64,000 nucleotides of DNA from JANRKF01 sp964518725 (GCA_964518725.1 CAZFKP010000011.1:12099-76098); one strand, 5' to 3'; numbered from the stretch's first letter, positions 16,909-25,171 are shown. Notes: generated from the sequence alone by a model not told the origin. Numbers and translations: made by a program.

Positions 16909-17309
16909 GCCGCCTCCACGCAATTTTCACAGGTGACAGGAAGCTCCACAACGGCTGATTTGCTTAGATTCACATGTAGTTTTCGGAGTTTGGTCAGGTG
17001 GTGAATCACTGCGTGGTCATGTAATTCATCCACCCGCTTGCAGCCCTTACACACGGTAAGCACCGATACATCATGGTGGTGATCCGCTGTGCACGCACAA
17101 GCCACAAACGCATTCAGTTCGTTGATTTTATGCGCGGAGCCGTTTTTCATCAACGTTTCCAATGCTCGGTAGACAATCGGTGAGCTTTTAATCCCGAACT
17201 TTTTCACTTTTTCTAAAATAGCATAGGCGCTCATCGGCTGCCCGCTCTTCTGCAGGCAGCTTAAGACCAGCGCATCTGCTGGTTTAGGAAGGGTAGAAGG
17301 TCTAGCCAT
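16905..17309 (-). CDS. zur: Fur-family regulator, probably Zur
   Basis: The 134-residue protein has a Fur-type winged helix (about 15-60, SAYAILEKVKKFGIKSSPIVYRALETLMKNG) and a C-terminal dimerisation/metal domain. CKGC (near residue 87) and CENC (near 128) form the structural zinc site, and HHHDVSV and HDH supply further ligands. Zur rather than Fur is favoured by the first gene position in an operon for a His-rich ABC transporter and by the short N-terminus. It is divergent from a membrane-protein gene, and the gap between them holds two identical 21-bp palindromic operators, so autoregulation is likely. Confidence 0.82.
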   Translation of the reverse strand: MARPSTLPKPADALVLSCLQKSGQPMSAYAILEKVKKFGIKSSPIVYRALETLMKNGSAHKINELNAFVACACTADHHHDVSVLTVCKGCKRVDELHDHAVIHHLTKLRKLHVNLSKSAVVELPVTCENCVEAA

Positions 17310-17329
17310 TGGGTTGCTCCATCAAATAG

Positions 17330-17350
17330 GTTTGTTACATTACAACAAAC
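17330..17350. promoter_or_regulatory. Zur-type operator 1 (21-bp inverted repeat)
   Basis: Arms GTTTGTT and AACAAAC flank the 7-base centre ACATTAC. It starts 20 bases upstream of the zur start codon and is identical to the copy at 17388-17408. Symmetry, duplication and position between divergent genes indicate regulator binding. Confidence 0.75.
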
Positions 17351-17387
17351 TTCTTTACATGCAACTGGTTTCTCATTAAAAACCTAC

Positions 17388-17408
17388 GTTTGTTACATTA
17401 CAACAAAC
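17388..17408. promoter_or_regulatory. Zur-type operator 2 (21-bp inverted repeat)
   Basis: This is an exact copy of the operator at 17330-17350, with starts 58 bases apart. It ends only seven bases before the ATG at 17416 of the plus-strand gene, where a ribosome-binding site would normally be. Binding would occlude transcription start of that gene. Confidence 0.75.
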
Positions 17409-17415
17409 ATGGCCA

Positions 17416-17814
17416 ATGTCTAAACAACATAAAATTGCTCTTACACTCACGCTGCTTTTGGCACTGATGCTAATGGCGCTCGGGCTGTATATGCTCACGC
17501 TTGCCGACATTGTTCGGTTTCGGCAGTGGCCGTATTATATGCTGCCACGAGGTGAGATCATCATCGCAGTCGGCATAGCGCTTGCGGTGTTTTGCAAACA
17601 GGTCAGTCACTATCTGTTGTGGCTCGGAAAGAAGCTATACCGCATGATTGCAGCACTAATGATCTTTGCCCTGATAGGCGCAGACGGGTTGCTACATGTG
17701 TTCAGCATTCCGCATGTGGAAGGGTGGTGGCTATCCCTTGCCAGCAGCTTGATCGCCGCCAGTGGCATTAGCGCATGGGTTGAGAAATATAAAAAGCGCC
17801 ACAGCCATGAATAA
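17416..17814 (+). CDS. Four-helix membrane protein of the zinc island
   Basis: A 132-residue protein with about four membrane helices (residues 7-28, 46-62, 76-95, 103-118) and a short basic/His C-terminus (KKRHSHE). I recognise no family. It is divergent from zur under operator 2, so it is probably induced with the transporter under zinc starvation. Its stop overlaps the start of the His-rich gene by eight bases, implying translational coupling. No typical ribosome-binding site is visible before the ATG because the operator occupies that position; a leaderless or very short-leader transcript is possible. Confidence 0.65.
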   Translation: MSKQHKIALTLTLLLALMLMALGLYMLTLADIVRFRQWPYYMLPRGEIIIAVGIALAVFCKQVSHYLLWLGKKLYRMIAALMIFALIGADGLLHVFSIPHVEGWWLSLASSLIAASGISAWVEKYKKRHSHE

Positions 17815-18775
17815 CCCAACCACAGAACAATCAGAGCAGCGTAAAACCGAGCAGCAGCGGGCGGAGGACATTGCGTACACCATCAACCATTCGCTTTATT
17901 GCACGCTCACTGATTTTCTAAACCCGCCGATCAATGCAGCAACGGATGGCTGGCTGCGCTGGCTGATTCCTGGCTGCGGGCATGACCATAGCAAGGATGG
18001 CGGCCACCATCACCATCACGACCACGATAATCACCATGAGCATGGAACAAGCTGCAAGCACCATCATCACGAAGCCCCAAAAACACGGTGGGAAAAAGTA
18101 AAAGCCGCAAGCAAACAGGCGTTCTCTAAAGAGCGTTTTATACAATACGCTAAAGGTGAGTTCATCGGTGATTTTGGTGCTGTGCCACTCACCATCGGGG
18201 TGCAGCGCATGTTCCCGAATTTTATGAATGGTGTACGTAAGCTGTGCGAGCCTATTATGCGCCCAATTTTCAAATGGGGCGTAGAGCGCGACAGTAAAAA
18301 CTGGGCAAAGAAACACAATGTTGCCGCTGATTCGCAGGAATATAAAGATCACGCCACAAAAGTGTATGAATATGAAATGAGCCACTTCCCGCAGGCAGTT
18401 GTATGGACTGGGTTTTCGCTTGGCCTCAACACAGGCTATCAGATGTGGGCGGATAAAACACCCATGCCTTTTTCCAGCAAGTTCGCGCTCAAAAGCAGCT
18501 CGGTACTTTCCGGTGTATTGGTAACAGCTGGCGTAGTGGTCGCCGCCCGTGCGCTTGCACCAAACAAGATGCACTCTTTCGATATGTGGACGGGAGAGAA
18601 AGCCATCCTCCCCGCCACCAAAGCCGTGGGCAAGCTGTTCGGCGTGAAAGAGGAAGATGTCGAACGCATGAAAAAGACGCATGATCAATTAGAAGATGCT
18701 GCACCAACGTGGAAAGCACGCATAGAAAATCAGCAATCACAAGAAGATAATTTTCATGGTATTCTCGGCTGGTAG
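17807..18775 (+). CDS. His-rich protein of the zinc island
   Basis: This 322-residue protein of unknown family carries two dense His clusters between residues about 57 and 90, including runs of five and four His, resembling a zinc buffer or chaperone segment. The remainder has one clear hydrophobic segment (SSVLSGVLVTAGVVVAARAL, about residues 235-254) and a charged helical tail. The ATG at 17807 gives a coupled start inside the end of the upstream gene; the earlier in-frame ATG at 17762 is inside that gene. The C-terminal codons and stop run into a degenerate tRNA-Leu-like fragment, so the natural C-terminus may have been altered by recombination. Confidence 0.65.
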   Translation: MNNPTTEQSEQRKTEQQRAEDIAYTINHSLYCTLTDFLNPPINAATDGWLRWLIPGCGHDHSKDGGHHHHHDHDNHHEHGTSCKHHHHEAPKTRWEKVKAASKQAFSKERFIQYAKGEFIGDFGAVPLTIGVQRMFPNFMNGVRKLCEPIMRPIFKWGVERDSKNWAKKHNVAADSQEYKDHATKVYEYEMSHFPQAVVWTGFSLGLNTGYQMWADKTPMPFSSKFALKSSSVLSGVLVTAGVVVAARALAPNKMHSFDMWTGEKAILPATKAVGKLFGVKEEDVERMKKTHDQLEDAAPTWKARIENQQSQEDNFHGILGW

Positions 18776-18792
18776 ACGCGTGTGACTGAAAA
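18770..18792 (+). repeat. Degenerate tRNA-Leu-like fragment at the right end of the island
   Basis: TGGTAGACGCG matches the D arm of the 5' half at 12753-12763 exactly. The next 12 bases match at 8 positions, ending GACTGAAAA against GACTCAAAA. A copy of the 25-bp repeat follows 20 bases later. It looks like a second, decayed left-type junction. Confidence 0.5.
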
Positions 18793-18812
18793 TCATACTC
18801 AAGTTTATAAAA

Positions 18813-18837
18813 TTCTGGTCGGCACATAGTCGGCACG
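18813..18837 (+). repeat. 25-bp direct repeat, right copy
   Basis: Identical to 12874-12898 and in the same orientation, 128 bases before the tRNA-Leu 3' half. The bases after it (18838-18965) contain no gene, only short GGTGGGAA repeats. Confidence 0.8.
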
Positions 18838-18965
18838 GTGGGTGGGAATTCATGCTAAATGGTGGGAAATGGTAGTAATGCACGTTTTCGTGAATGGCCC
18901 GAAAATCCTTGCCTCATAGCGTTAGATGGGGATATAAAGTAACGAGTAGTAACGCCCTCAAATAT

Positions 18966-19022
18966 GACTCAAAATCTTGTATCCGCAAGGGTGTGCCGGT
19001 TCGATTCCGGCTCGGGGCACCA
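18966..19022 (+). pseudogene. 3' half of the disrupted tRNA-Leu(CAA) gene (right attachment junction)
   Basis: From the anticodon loop onward the sequence has the 3' anticodon strand (TCTTG), a variable arm (ATCCGCAAGGGTG), a T arm (GCCGGTTCGATTCCGGC), the acceptor strand TCGGGGC and ACCA. Joined to 12737-12775 it rebuilds a complete leucine tRNA with only one U-U mismatch in the anticodon stem. The gene 81 bases downstream is ordinary chromosome. Confidence 0.85.
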
Positions 19023-19103
19023 CAAAATCTTCCTTCTGCAGGCTATTCTTTCGGACAGAAAACAAAAAATCCATTACGATCCACCGGAAAAAGGTGCCCG
19101 AAC

Positions 19104-19802
19104 ATGCGTTATCGCCATCGCGTCAGACCTCACGCACGCACGCCATTTCATGGCGGCGTGGCGTTTATGCTGAACCTGGTGCGCGTGACGCTCGGCGGCG
19201 AGCGCCTGCATAACCTCATCAAAGAATTATCCGCGCCGCTCGAACAGCTCGCCGATACGTATGGCAGAACGCTGCGGGTGCTCGATTACGGGTGCGGAAA
19301 CATGGAAATCTCCCGCGCATTATTATCCACCAACCGCATTGCGTCATTGGTTGCAGCGGACACGTATGCGAACCCGGAAACAGGCGGCCACGAATACGTG
19401 CAGCTTACACCGGGGACGCCCCTCCCCTTTGCCGGGCAGCATTTCGACGTGGCGATGGTCGTCGATGTCCTTCACCATGCCGGGATTGGGCAGACGGCCG
19501 CCATTCTTGCAGATATTGGCCGCTGCGCCAGCCATGTTGTTGTCAAAGACCACCTGGAATTCGGGTTCGTGTCGCGTCAGCTATTGCGCCTCGCCGATTG
19601 GTATGGCAACTGGGCGGATGGCGTCGCCATCCCGGCGCGTTACTTTACACGGGATGCATGGCAACAAACCGTCCGGCAGTCGGGGCTCACGCAGGTCTCT
19701 TTCGTCACGCCGGTGCGAATTCATCATGGTATTTTCGGGTTAATCATCCCGCCGCGCTATCATTTCATCGCCGTGTTGCAATCGGCCGGAAAAAATGCCT
19801 AG
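19104..19802 (+). CDS. Class I SAM-dependent methyltransferase
   Basis: This protein is 232 residues long from the ATG at 19104, or 211 from an internal ATG at 19167. It has motif I VLDYGCGNMEIS, an acidic motif II end (AADTY) and a Methyltransf_11-like core with FDVAMVVDVLHHAG. The 19104 start is preferred because AAAGGTG lies about 10 bases upstream. The reading frame is open further upstream through the tRNA-Leu 3' half, but that extension is an artefact. The substrate cannot be read from the sequence; proteins of this type act on lipids, quinones or sugars. It is the first intact gene beyond the island. Confidence 0.75.
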   Translation: MRYRHRVRPHARTPFHGGVAFMLNLVRVTLGGERLHNLIKELSAPLEQLADTYGRTLRVLDYGCGNMEISRALLSTNRIASLVAADTYANPETGGHEYVQLTPGTPLPFAGQHFDVAMVVDVLHHAGIGQTAAILADIGRCASHVVVKDHLEFGFVSRQLLRLADWYGNWADGVAIPARYFTRDAWQQTVRQSGLTQVSFVTPVRIHHGIFGLIIPPRYHFIAVLQSAGKNA

Positions 19803-19804
19803 GC

Positions 19805-20056
19805 CTAATAGCTGTAGCGATAAATAGTATTGCTCATCGGTGGGGCGTCGTGATAGGCCTCTTCGGCTTTGCGCTGATCGCGGAGCATGCGTTGCTGTCC
19901 CAGACAGGTTTCAAATGCGCCGGTGCCGGGCGCAAGATTTTGCGACTGGCAGATTTTGGCGTCTTCTTCCGCCTGTCTCTTTTTACGCGCCGCCACCTCC
20001 TCCGGCGAAGCGCAGGCGGCAAGGACAAGTATCGGAACGAGGAATAAGAACCTCAT
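19805..20056 (-). CDS. Small predicted lipoprotein downstream of nrdJ
   Basis: The 83-residue protein begins MRFLFLVPILVLAACASPEE, a lipoprotein signal peptide with lipobox L-A-A-C and Cys15 as the predicted lipidated residue. The mature part is charged and helical (EEVAARKKRQAEEDAKIC) with two more Cys and a Tyr-rich end (NTIYRYSY). The start five bases after the nrdJ stop suggests cotranscription. An ATG at 20107 would give an N-terminus inside nrdJ without a signal at the correct place. Small lipoproteins of this shape are common in alphaproteobacteria; no function is known to me. Confidence 0.65.
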   Translation of the reverse strand: MRFLFLVPILVLAACASPEEVAARKKRQAEEDAKICQSQNLAPGTGAFETCLGQQRMLRDQRKAEEAYHDAPPMSNTIYRYSY

Positions 20057-20061
20057 ATCCC

Positions 20062-23000
20062 TTAAGAGCAACCCGAGGTGCCACCGCACGTATCGCATTT
20101 CAGACAAGTGCCGTTACGCACCATGGTAAAATTACCGCATTCAGTGCAGGCGTCGCCTTCGTATCCCTTTGCCTTCGCCTGACGGATTTTTTCGCGGCGG
20201 GCATCTTCTTCCGTCGTAGCACCGACAACGATGGTCGTTTCGGTGGTTTCCTGGTGCAGGTAGGCCTTGGCGGCGTTACCATCGCTGGCCATCGCACCGC
20301 TGCCACCGGCATTCACCGGCGGGTTGTTCGATACCACATAAAGCTGGCCGCGCACAAACCCGGTGCTGGTCGCCTTGTTAAAAAGCTGCGGCAGTTCCGG
20401 CTGGTCGGACGGGCGGGTGGAATCGCCCTCGCCGCGGCCAATCGTATCGGAACGGATGTCGCCGATTTCGACATGCGCGAGGTCATGACGGCCAAGGTAG
20501 GAAATCGCCAGCTCGCGGAAAATATAATCGAGGATCGAGGTCGACATCTTGATCGCCTCGTTGCCTTCAACCATGCCGCTCGGCTCGAAGCGGGTGAAGG
20601 TGAACGCATCGACGAATTCTTCCAGCGGCACGCCATATTGCAGACCGATGGAAACAGCGATGGCAAAATTATTCATCAGGCTGCGGAACGCTGCGCCTTC
20701 CTTGTGCATGTCGACGAAGATTTCGCCGAGCCTGCCATCTTCATATTCGCCAGTGCGGAGATATACTTTATGACCGGCGACGCTGGCTTTTTGCGTGTAG
20801 CCTTTGCGGCGTTCGGGCAGCTTGCTGCGCTCGGAACGCTGAATGATTTTTTCGACGATGCGCTCGGCAATCACTTGTGGTTGGCGGGCAGCGCGCAGGC
20901 GGGCATCGTTATCATCGTCGTTCGTCATGTCATCCTCCAGTTGGGCAGCGATGGTTGCGTTAAGTGGTTGTGATAGTTTTGAGCCGTCGCGATAGAGCGC
21001 ATTCGCTTTTAGCCCAAGTTTCCATGAAAGCATATAGGCTTCTTTGCAGGCTTCGACGGTTGCGGAATTCGGCATGTTGATGGTTTTGGAAATGGCGCCG
21101 GAAATGTAGGGCTGGGCGGCAGCCATCATGTGGATATGACTCACGGCGGAGAGGAATCGCGTGCCTTTCCTGCCGCACGGGTTCGCGCAGTCAAAGACCG
21201 GCAGGTGTTCATCCTTAAGACCGGGCGCACCTTCGAGCGTCATGGTGCCGCAGCAATATTCATTCGCCGCCTCGATATGCGTCTTGGAAAAACCGAGGGC
21301 GGCGAGCATGTCAAAGCCGATATCGGCGAGCTGCGCGTCGGAGAGTTTGAGCCTGGTTTTGCAGAATTCTTCGCCGAGCGTCCATTTGTTGAACGCGAAT
21401 TTAATTTCAAACGCGCTGGCCAGCGCCTTTTCAATTTTTTCAAGCGCCCCATCATCGAAGCCTTTGGCCTTGAGGCTTGCGTGGTTCACGCCCGGTGCGT
21501 CTTTCAGCGTGCCGCGCCCGACTGCGTAATGGGTGATGGCCTCGATGTCTTTTGCCGCATAGCCGAGGGTTTCAAGCGCCTGCGGTACTTGTGCATTGAT
21601 GATTTTGAAATAGCCGCCGCCGGCAAGCTTCTTGAATTTCACTAAGGCAAAATCCGGCTCGATGCCGGTCGTATCGCAATCCATCACTAGCCCGATGGTA
21701 CCGGTTGGGGCGATGCAGGTTGCCTGCGCGTTGCGGTAGCCATATTTTTCGCCGAGCATCAGGGCGGATTCCCATGATTTCCTGGCGGCTTTGACGAGCG
21801 ATTTATCCGGGCAGTTCGCCACATCGAACGGCACCGGCAGGATGGAAAGCCCCTCATAACCAGAGCTCTCACCGCGCGCCGCGCGCGCATGGTTTTTCAT
21901 CACCCGCAGCATCGCCGCCTTGTTCTTGGTATAGCCGTCGAACGCGCCAAGTTCTTTCGCCATCTCGGCCGAAGTGGCATAAGAAACACCCGTCAGGATC
22001 GCCGTGATCGCCGCACACATGGCACGGCCTTCATCGCTGTCATACGGGATGCCGCTGGCCATGAGGAGGCCGCCGATATTGGCATAGCCGAGGCCGAGCG
22101 TGCGGAACTCATACGAAAGGCGGGCGATTTCTTTTGAGGGAAATTGGGCCATCGCCACCGAAATTTCAAGCACCATCGTCCATAGCCGCGCTGCATGCTC
22201 GAACGTTTTGATATTGAAACTGCCGTCGCCTTTCCGGAATGCGAGCAAATTGATCGAGGCAAGGTTGCACGCCGTGTCGTCAAGGAACATATATTCCGAG
22301 CACGGGTTGGAAGCCCGGATATGCCCGGATTCCGGGCAGGTGTGCCACTCGTTGATGGTGGTGTCGTACTGGATGCCCGGATCGGCGCACGCCCACGCCG
22401 CATGGCCGATCGCGTCCCACAGATCGCGTGCCGGCAATGTTTTGTGCACAGTGCTATCGCGCCGGTTCAGCAGGTGCCAGGGCTTATCCTGCTCCACCGC
22501 TTCCAGGAACTCGTTGGTCACGCGCACCGAGTTGTTGGAATTCTGGCCAGAAACCGTGCGGTACGCTTCCGAATCCCAGTCCGTGTCGTATTCCGGGAAC
22601 TCGATGCTTGTGTAACCCTGCTTCGCAAACTCGATGACCCGGTAAATATAATTGTCAGGAATCAGCGCCCGCTTGGCTGCCCGCACCGCCTCCTTCAGCG
22701 TCGGGTTATCGGACGGCGTGAAGCGCGATTCCGATTCGCCGCGCTGGCAGGCTGCCATGATGGCGGTGAGATGCTTGTTGCACAGGCGCGAGCCGGTGAC
22801 GAGTGCCGCGACTTTTTGTTCTTCGATCACTTTCCAGTTGATGAATTCTTCCACGTCCGGATGATCGACATCGACGACCACCATCTTCGCGGCGCGGCGG
22901 GTGGTGCCGCCGGATTTGATCGCTCCCGCAGCGCGGTCGCCGATTTTGAGGAAGCTCATCAGGCCGGAAGATTTGCCGCCGCCGGAAAGCGATTCGCCAC

Positions 23001-23697
23001 TGCCGCGCAGGTCGGAAAAATTCGATCCGGTGCCGGAACCATATTTAAACAGGCGTGCCTCGCGCTCCCACAAATCCATGATGCCGCCTTCATTGACCAG
23101 GTCGTCGCTGACGCTCTGGATAAAGCAGGCGTGCGGCTGCGGGCGCTCGTACGCGCTCTTAGATTTGGTCAGCTTCCCGGTGACACCATCGACATAATAA
23201 TGTCCCTGGCTCGACCCATCAATGCCATAGGCCCAGTGCAGGCCGGTGTTGAACCATTGCGGCGAATTCGGTGCCGCCATCTGCATAGCGAGCATGTGGC
23301 GCAACTCATCATAAAACGCGCGCGCATCTTCCTCGGTGTCGAAATAATCGCCGTTCCACCCCCAGTAGGTCCACGCGCCGGCCAGCCGGTCAAACACCTG
23401 TTTTGCCGAATGCTCACCCACCTCTTCGGCGCCCTCTGCCGGCACGTGGCGGGCAAGCCATTTCGGCACGCCGTCTTCGTCGACACAGGCAAGCTTGTTG
23501 GCCACACCGGCTTTGCGGAAATATTTCTGGACGAGAACATCCGTCGCCACCTGCGACCAGTGCTCCGGAGTTTCAGCACCCTTGCACTCGAATACCACCG
23601 ACCCGTCGGGGTTTTTCATCACCACATCGGCACGCTTGAACGCAATCCCATCATACACATCGCTGCCAGCTTTAGTGAAGAGTCGTTCAATACGCAT
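20062..23697 (-). CDS. nrdJ: Adenosylcobalamin-dependent (class II) ribonucleotide reductase
   Basis: NrdJ makes deoxyribonucleotides using adenosylcobalamin and works with or without oxygen. The 1211-residue protein is the long alphaproteobacterial type. Landmarks are [11 protein letters not shown] (N-terminal active-site Cys region), [33 protein letters not shown] (barrel with Asn/Cys/Glu active-site residues), [11 protein letters not shown], and a C-terminal Cys-rich tail ([23 protein letters not shown]) that shuttles reducing equivalents or binds zinc. The ATG at 23697 ([11 protein letters not shown]) fits known proteins; an upstream ATG at 23745 is not supported. No other ribonucleotide reductase is in the window. 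Cobalamin must be made or imported. Confidence 0.95.
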   Translation of the reverse strand: MRIERLFTKAGSDVYDGIAFKRADVVMKNPDGSVVFECKGAETPEHWSQVATDVLVQKYFRKAGVANKLACVDEDGVPKWLARHVPAEGAEEVGEHSAKQVFDRLAGAWTYWGWNGDYFDTEEDARAFYDELRHMLAMQMAAPNSPQWFNTGLHWAYGIDGSSQGHYYVDGVTGKLTKSKSAYERPQPHACFIQSVSDDLVNEGGIMDLWEREARLFKYGSGTGSNFSDLRGSGESLSGGGKSSGLMSFLKIGDRAAGAIKSGGTTRRAAKMVVVDVDHPDVEEFINWKVIEEQKVAALVTGSRLCNKHLTAIMAACQRGESESRFTPSDNPTLKEAVRAAKRALIPDNYIYRVIEFAKQGYTSIEFPEYDTDWDSEAYRTVSGQNSNNSVRVTNEFLEAVEQDKPWHLLNRRDSTVHKTLPARDLWDAIGHAAWACADPGIQYDTTINEWHTCPESGHIRASNPCSEYMFLDDTACNLASINLLAFRKGDGSFNIKTFEHAARLWTMVLEISVAMAQFPSKEIARLSYEFRTLGLGYANIGGLLMASGIPYDSDEGRAMCAAITAILTGVSYATSAEMAKELGAFDGYTKNKAAMLRVMKNHARAARGESSGYEGLSILPVPFDVANCPDKSLVKAARKSWESALMLGEKYGYRNAQATCIAPTGTIGLVMDCDTTGIEPDFALVKFKKLAGGGYFKIINAQVPQALETLGYAAKDIEAITHYAVGRGTLKDAPGVNHASLKAKGFDDGALEKIEKALASAFEIKFAFNKWTLGEEFCKTRLKLSDAQLADIGFDMLAALGFSKTHIEAANEYCCGTMTLEGAPGLKDEHLPVFDCANPCGRKGTRFLSAVSHIHMMAAAQPYISGAISKTINMPNSATVEACKEAYMLSWKLGLKANALYRDGSKLSQPLNATIAAQLEDDMTNDDDNDARLRAARQPQVIAERIVEKIIQRSERSKLPERRKGYTQKASVAGHKVYLRTGEYEDGRLGEIFVDMHKEGAAFRSLMNNFAIAVSIGLQYGVPLEEFVDAFTFTRFEPSGMVEGNEAIKMSTSILDYIFRELAISYLGRHDLAHVEIGDIRSDTIGRGEGDSTRPSDQPELPQLFNKATSTGFVRGQLYVVSNNPPVNAGGSGAMASDGNAAKAYLHQETTETTIVVGATTEEDARREKIRQAKAKGYEGDACTECGNFTMVRNGTCLKCDTCGGTSGCS

Positions 23698-23857
23698 GCG
23701 ATGCCCCCGGTGATTTGTATTTATTCCATCCATGTTACGGGGCAAGAAACCCGCCGCCGCACCTCTTGTCGGATGCGTTCGCCGGGCATGTTTTGCTACC
23801 TCGTAATCCCCCTGTTACCGGGTGAAAATAAGTCTAACATTACAAATCGGTAATGCA

Positions 23858-23902
23858 ACCAGATATTGTGATAAATTTTGTCAATAATCACCATATTATG
23901 TA
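23858..23902. promoter_or_regulatory. Pair of NrdR-box-like sites upstream of nrdJ
   Basis: Read on the minus strand, 23858-23873 gives TATCACAATATCTGGT and 23887-23902 gives TACATAATATGGTGAT. Both resemble the NrdR consensus ACACwATATnTwGTGT, and their ATAT cores are 30 bases apart, the three-turn spacing typical of NrdR pairs. They lie 160-205 bases before nrdJ. The rest of the 314-base gap 23698-24011 holds no gene and no obvious cobalamin riboswitch. Confidence 0.45.
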
Positions 23903-24011
23903 ATTATTGACCGTTTCACAGCCTGTGAAATCTGTGGATAAGTTCATGAAATCGGGTGATATTGCCGCTGCATTATACGATGCCTTGTGGGTAAGTTTCA
24001 GGATAAGAAAT

Positions 24012-24872
24012 TTATTCCGGAGAGGAGATAAGAAGATCGTATTTTTCTTTCATGTTCTTGGCACAGAACTGGCAGCTTTCACCTTCCTTATATAGGGGGT
24101 GCTCTCGATCGTCGGGAGTGAGCGTCTGACCGCAGCGGCGACACATGCTGGCGGTTTGCGATGCGGCAAGCCCATGGCCGACGGCGATGCGGTCGTCGAA
24201 CACATAGCATTCGCCGCGCCACTTGCTTTCTTCCGGTGGAATTTCTTCCAGGTATTTGAGGATGCCGCCCTTCAGGTGGTAGACCTTCTGGTACCCTTCC
24301 GCCTTCAGCCAGGCGGTGAATTTCTCGCAGCGTATGCCGCCGGTACAGAAGGTGGCGATCTTTTTGTCTTTCGCATCCGCCAGCTCTTTACGCACATAAG
24401 CCGGCAGTTGTTTAAAGGTGCGGAGGTTCGGGTCGATCGCCCGCTCGAACGTGCCGAGGTGGGTTTCGTAAACATTGCGGGTGTCGATGATAATCGTCTC
24501 CGGATCGGCGATGAGCCGGTTCCAGTCCTTTGCCTCGACATAGTCGCCCACCATGTTGGGTGGGCAGGGTTCGCCGATGGAAATGGTTTCTTTTTTCAGC
24601 CGTACTTTCGCCCGTTTGAACGGTTTCTTGTCGGTCTGGCTTTCTTTATGTTCAAACGTACCGCCGAGTGTTGCCAGTTCGGCCAGCACCGCATCAATGC
24701 CATCGCGGCTGCCGGCGAGGGTGCCATTGAATCCTTCCGCCGCGATCAGCAGCGAGCCGCAAATCTGCTCGCGTTTGAATAATTCCAGCAAATCCTGCCG
24801 GTGCGCGGCATAATCCGCGAAATCAAAAAAATGGTAGAAAGTTGCCACGATGAAGGTCATAATGGGCTGCAT
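24012..24872 (-). CDS. trhO: tRNA uridine(34) hydroxylase, rhodanese-like (TrhO/YceA family)
   Basis: TrhO hydroxylates uridine 34 of certain tRNAs, a step toward 5-(carboxy)methoxyuridine that widens wobble decoding. The 286-residue protein has the expected N-terminal domain (GSLLIAAEGFNGTLAG) and the central rhodanese domain, with catalytic Cys in TFCTGGIRCEK. The C-terminal Cys pairs (CRRCGQ, CQFC) form a likely zinc site. Start could be 24872 or the ATG four codons later (24860); the later one fits the family better but has no clear ribosome site. It stands alone, with its 3' end facing away from the nrdJ promoter region. Confidence 0.9.
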   Translation of the reverse strand: MQPIMTFIVATFYHFFDFADYAAHRQDLLELFKREQICGSLLIAAEGFNGTLAGSRDGIDAVLAELATLGGTFEHKESQTDKKPFKRAKVRLKKETISIGEPCPPNMVGDYVEAKDWNRLIADPETIIIDTRNVYETHLGTFERAIDPNLRTFKQLPAYVRKELADAKDKKIATFCTGGIRCEKFTAWLKAEGYQKVYHLKGGILKYLEEIPPEESKWRGECYVFDDRIAVGHGLAASQTASMCRRCGQTLTPDDREHPLYKEGESCQFCAKNMKEKYDLLISSPE

Positions 24873-24928
24873 TAGTGTCTTTTGAGCCGATTGTCCAGCG
24901 CTCGCCTTAACATGGAATCCTTGGAATT

Positions 24929-25156
24929 ATGGTCATTCATATTAATCCCAACCGCATCAACACCCCCGCCTCCGGCCGCCCATCGGTCAGCCGCGAGCGC
25001 CCACGTGAGGAAAAGCTCAAAGCCGCGCCGAAGCGGGTGGAAGAGAATTTCATTCCGGAGCCGGATTCGCTGGCGACCATCATCCGCGGCGCCCTCGCGG
25101 CGCTGAAGCAGGGAATTCACTGGGATCGCGGCACGATCCTGAACCTGCTGGTCTGA
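24929..25156 (+). CDS. Small hypothetical protein upstream of ribBX
   Basis: A 75-residue basic protein: the first 45 residues are Arg/Pro/Lys-rich and probably unstructured, and the last 25 (SLATIIRGALAALKQGIHWD) are a hydrophobic helix ending LNLLV. It starts with ATG at 24929 and ends 15 bases before ribBX. Codon use and spacing resemble the neighbours, so a genuine gene is likely. I know no function; linkage to riboflavin synthesis is positional only. Confidence 0.5.
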   Translation: MVIHINPNRINTPASGRPSVSRERPREEKLKAAPKRVEENFIPEPDSLATIIRGALAALKQGIHWDRGTILNLLV

Positions 25157-25171
25157 CCGCACACCCCGTTC

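Larger units (their letters stand above)
12767..18974. mobile_element. Genomic island splitting tRNA-Leu(CAA), carrying a zinc module and a putative nuclease
   Basis: The boundaries are the two copies of GACTCAAAA (12767-12775 and 18966-18974) at which the tRNA-Leu gene is interrupted. Inside are a complete tRNA-Leu, a putative PD-(D/E)XK gene, the Zur/ABC/DUF3299 genes and two divergent genes. A 25-bp exact direct repeat lies near each end. No integrase gene is present, so the island looks immobile or non-autonomous now, or its integrase was lost. The left cargo gene is visibly more AT-rich than the surrounding chromosome. Confidence 0.7.

Noticed and set aside
18894..19103. N-terminal extension of the methyltransferase through the tRNA-Leu 3' half
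   Set aside because: The extension translates tRNA sequence; a start with a ribosome site exists at 19104.
22195..23853. A 552-codon open frame on the plus strand opposite nrdJ
   Set aside because: It is fully antisense to the well-supported nrdJ and its translation is His/Arg/Ala-rich shadow sequence without motifs.
23698..24011. Cobalamin riboswitch before nrdJ
   Set aside because: I could not see a B12-box-like core or the expected helices; only the paired NrdR-like sites stand out.
23907..24095. A 62-codon frame in the nrdJ-trhO gap
   Set aside because: It runs into the 3' end of trhO antisense and has no ribosome site or motif.
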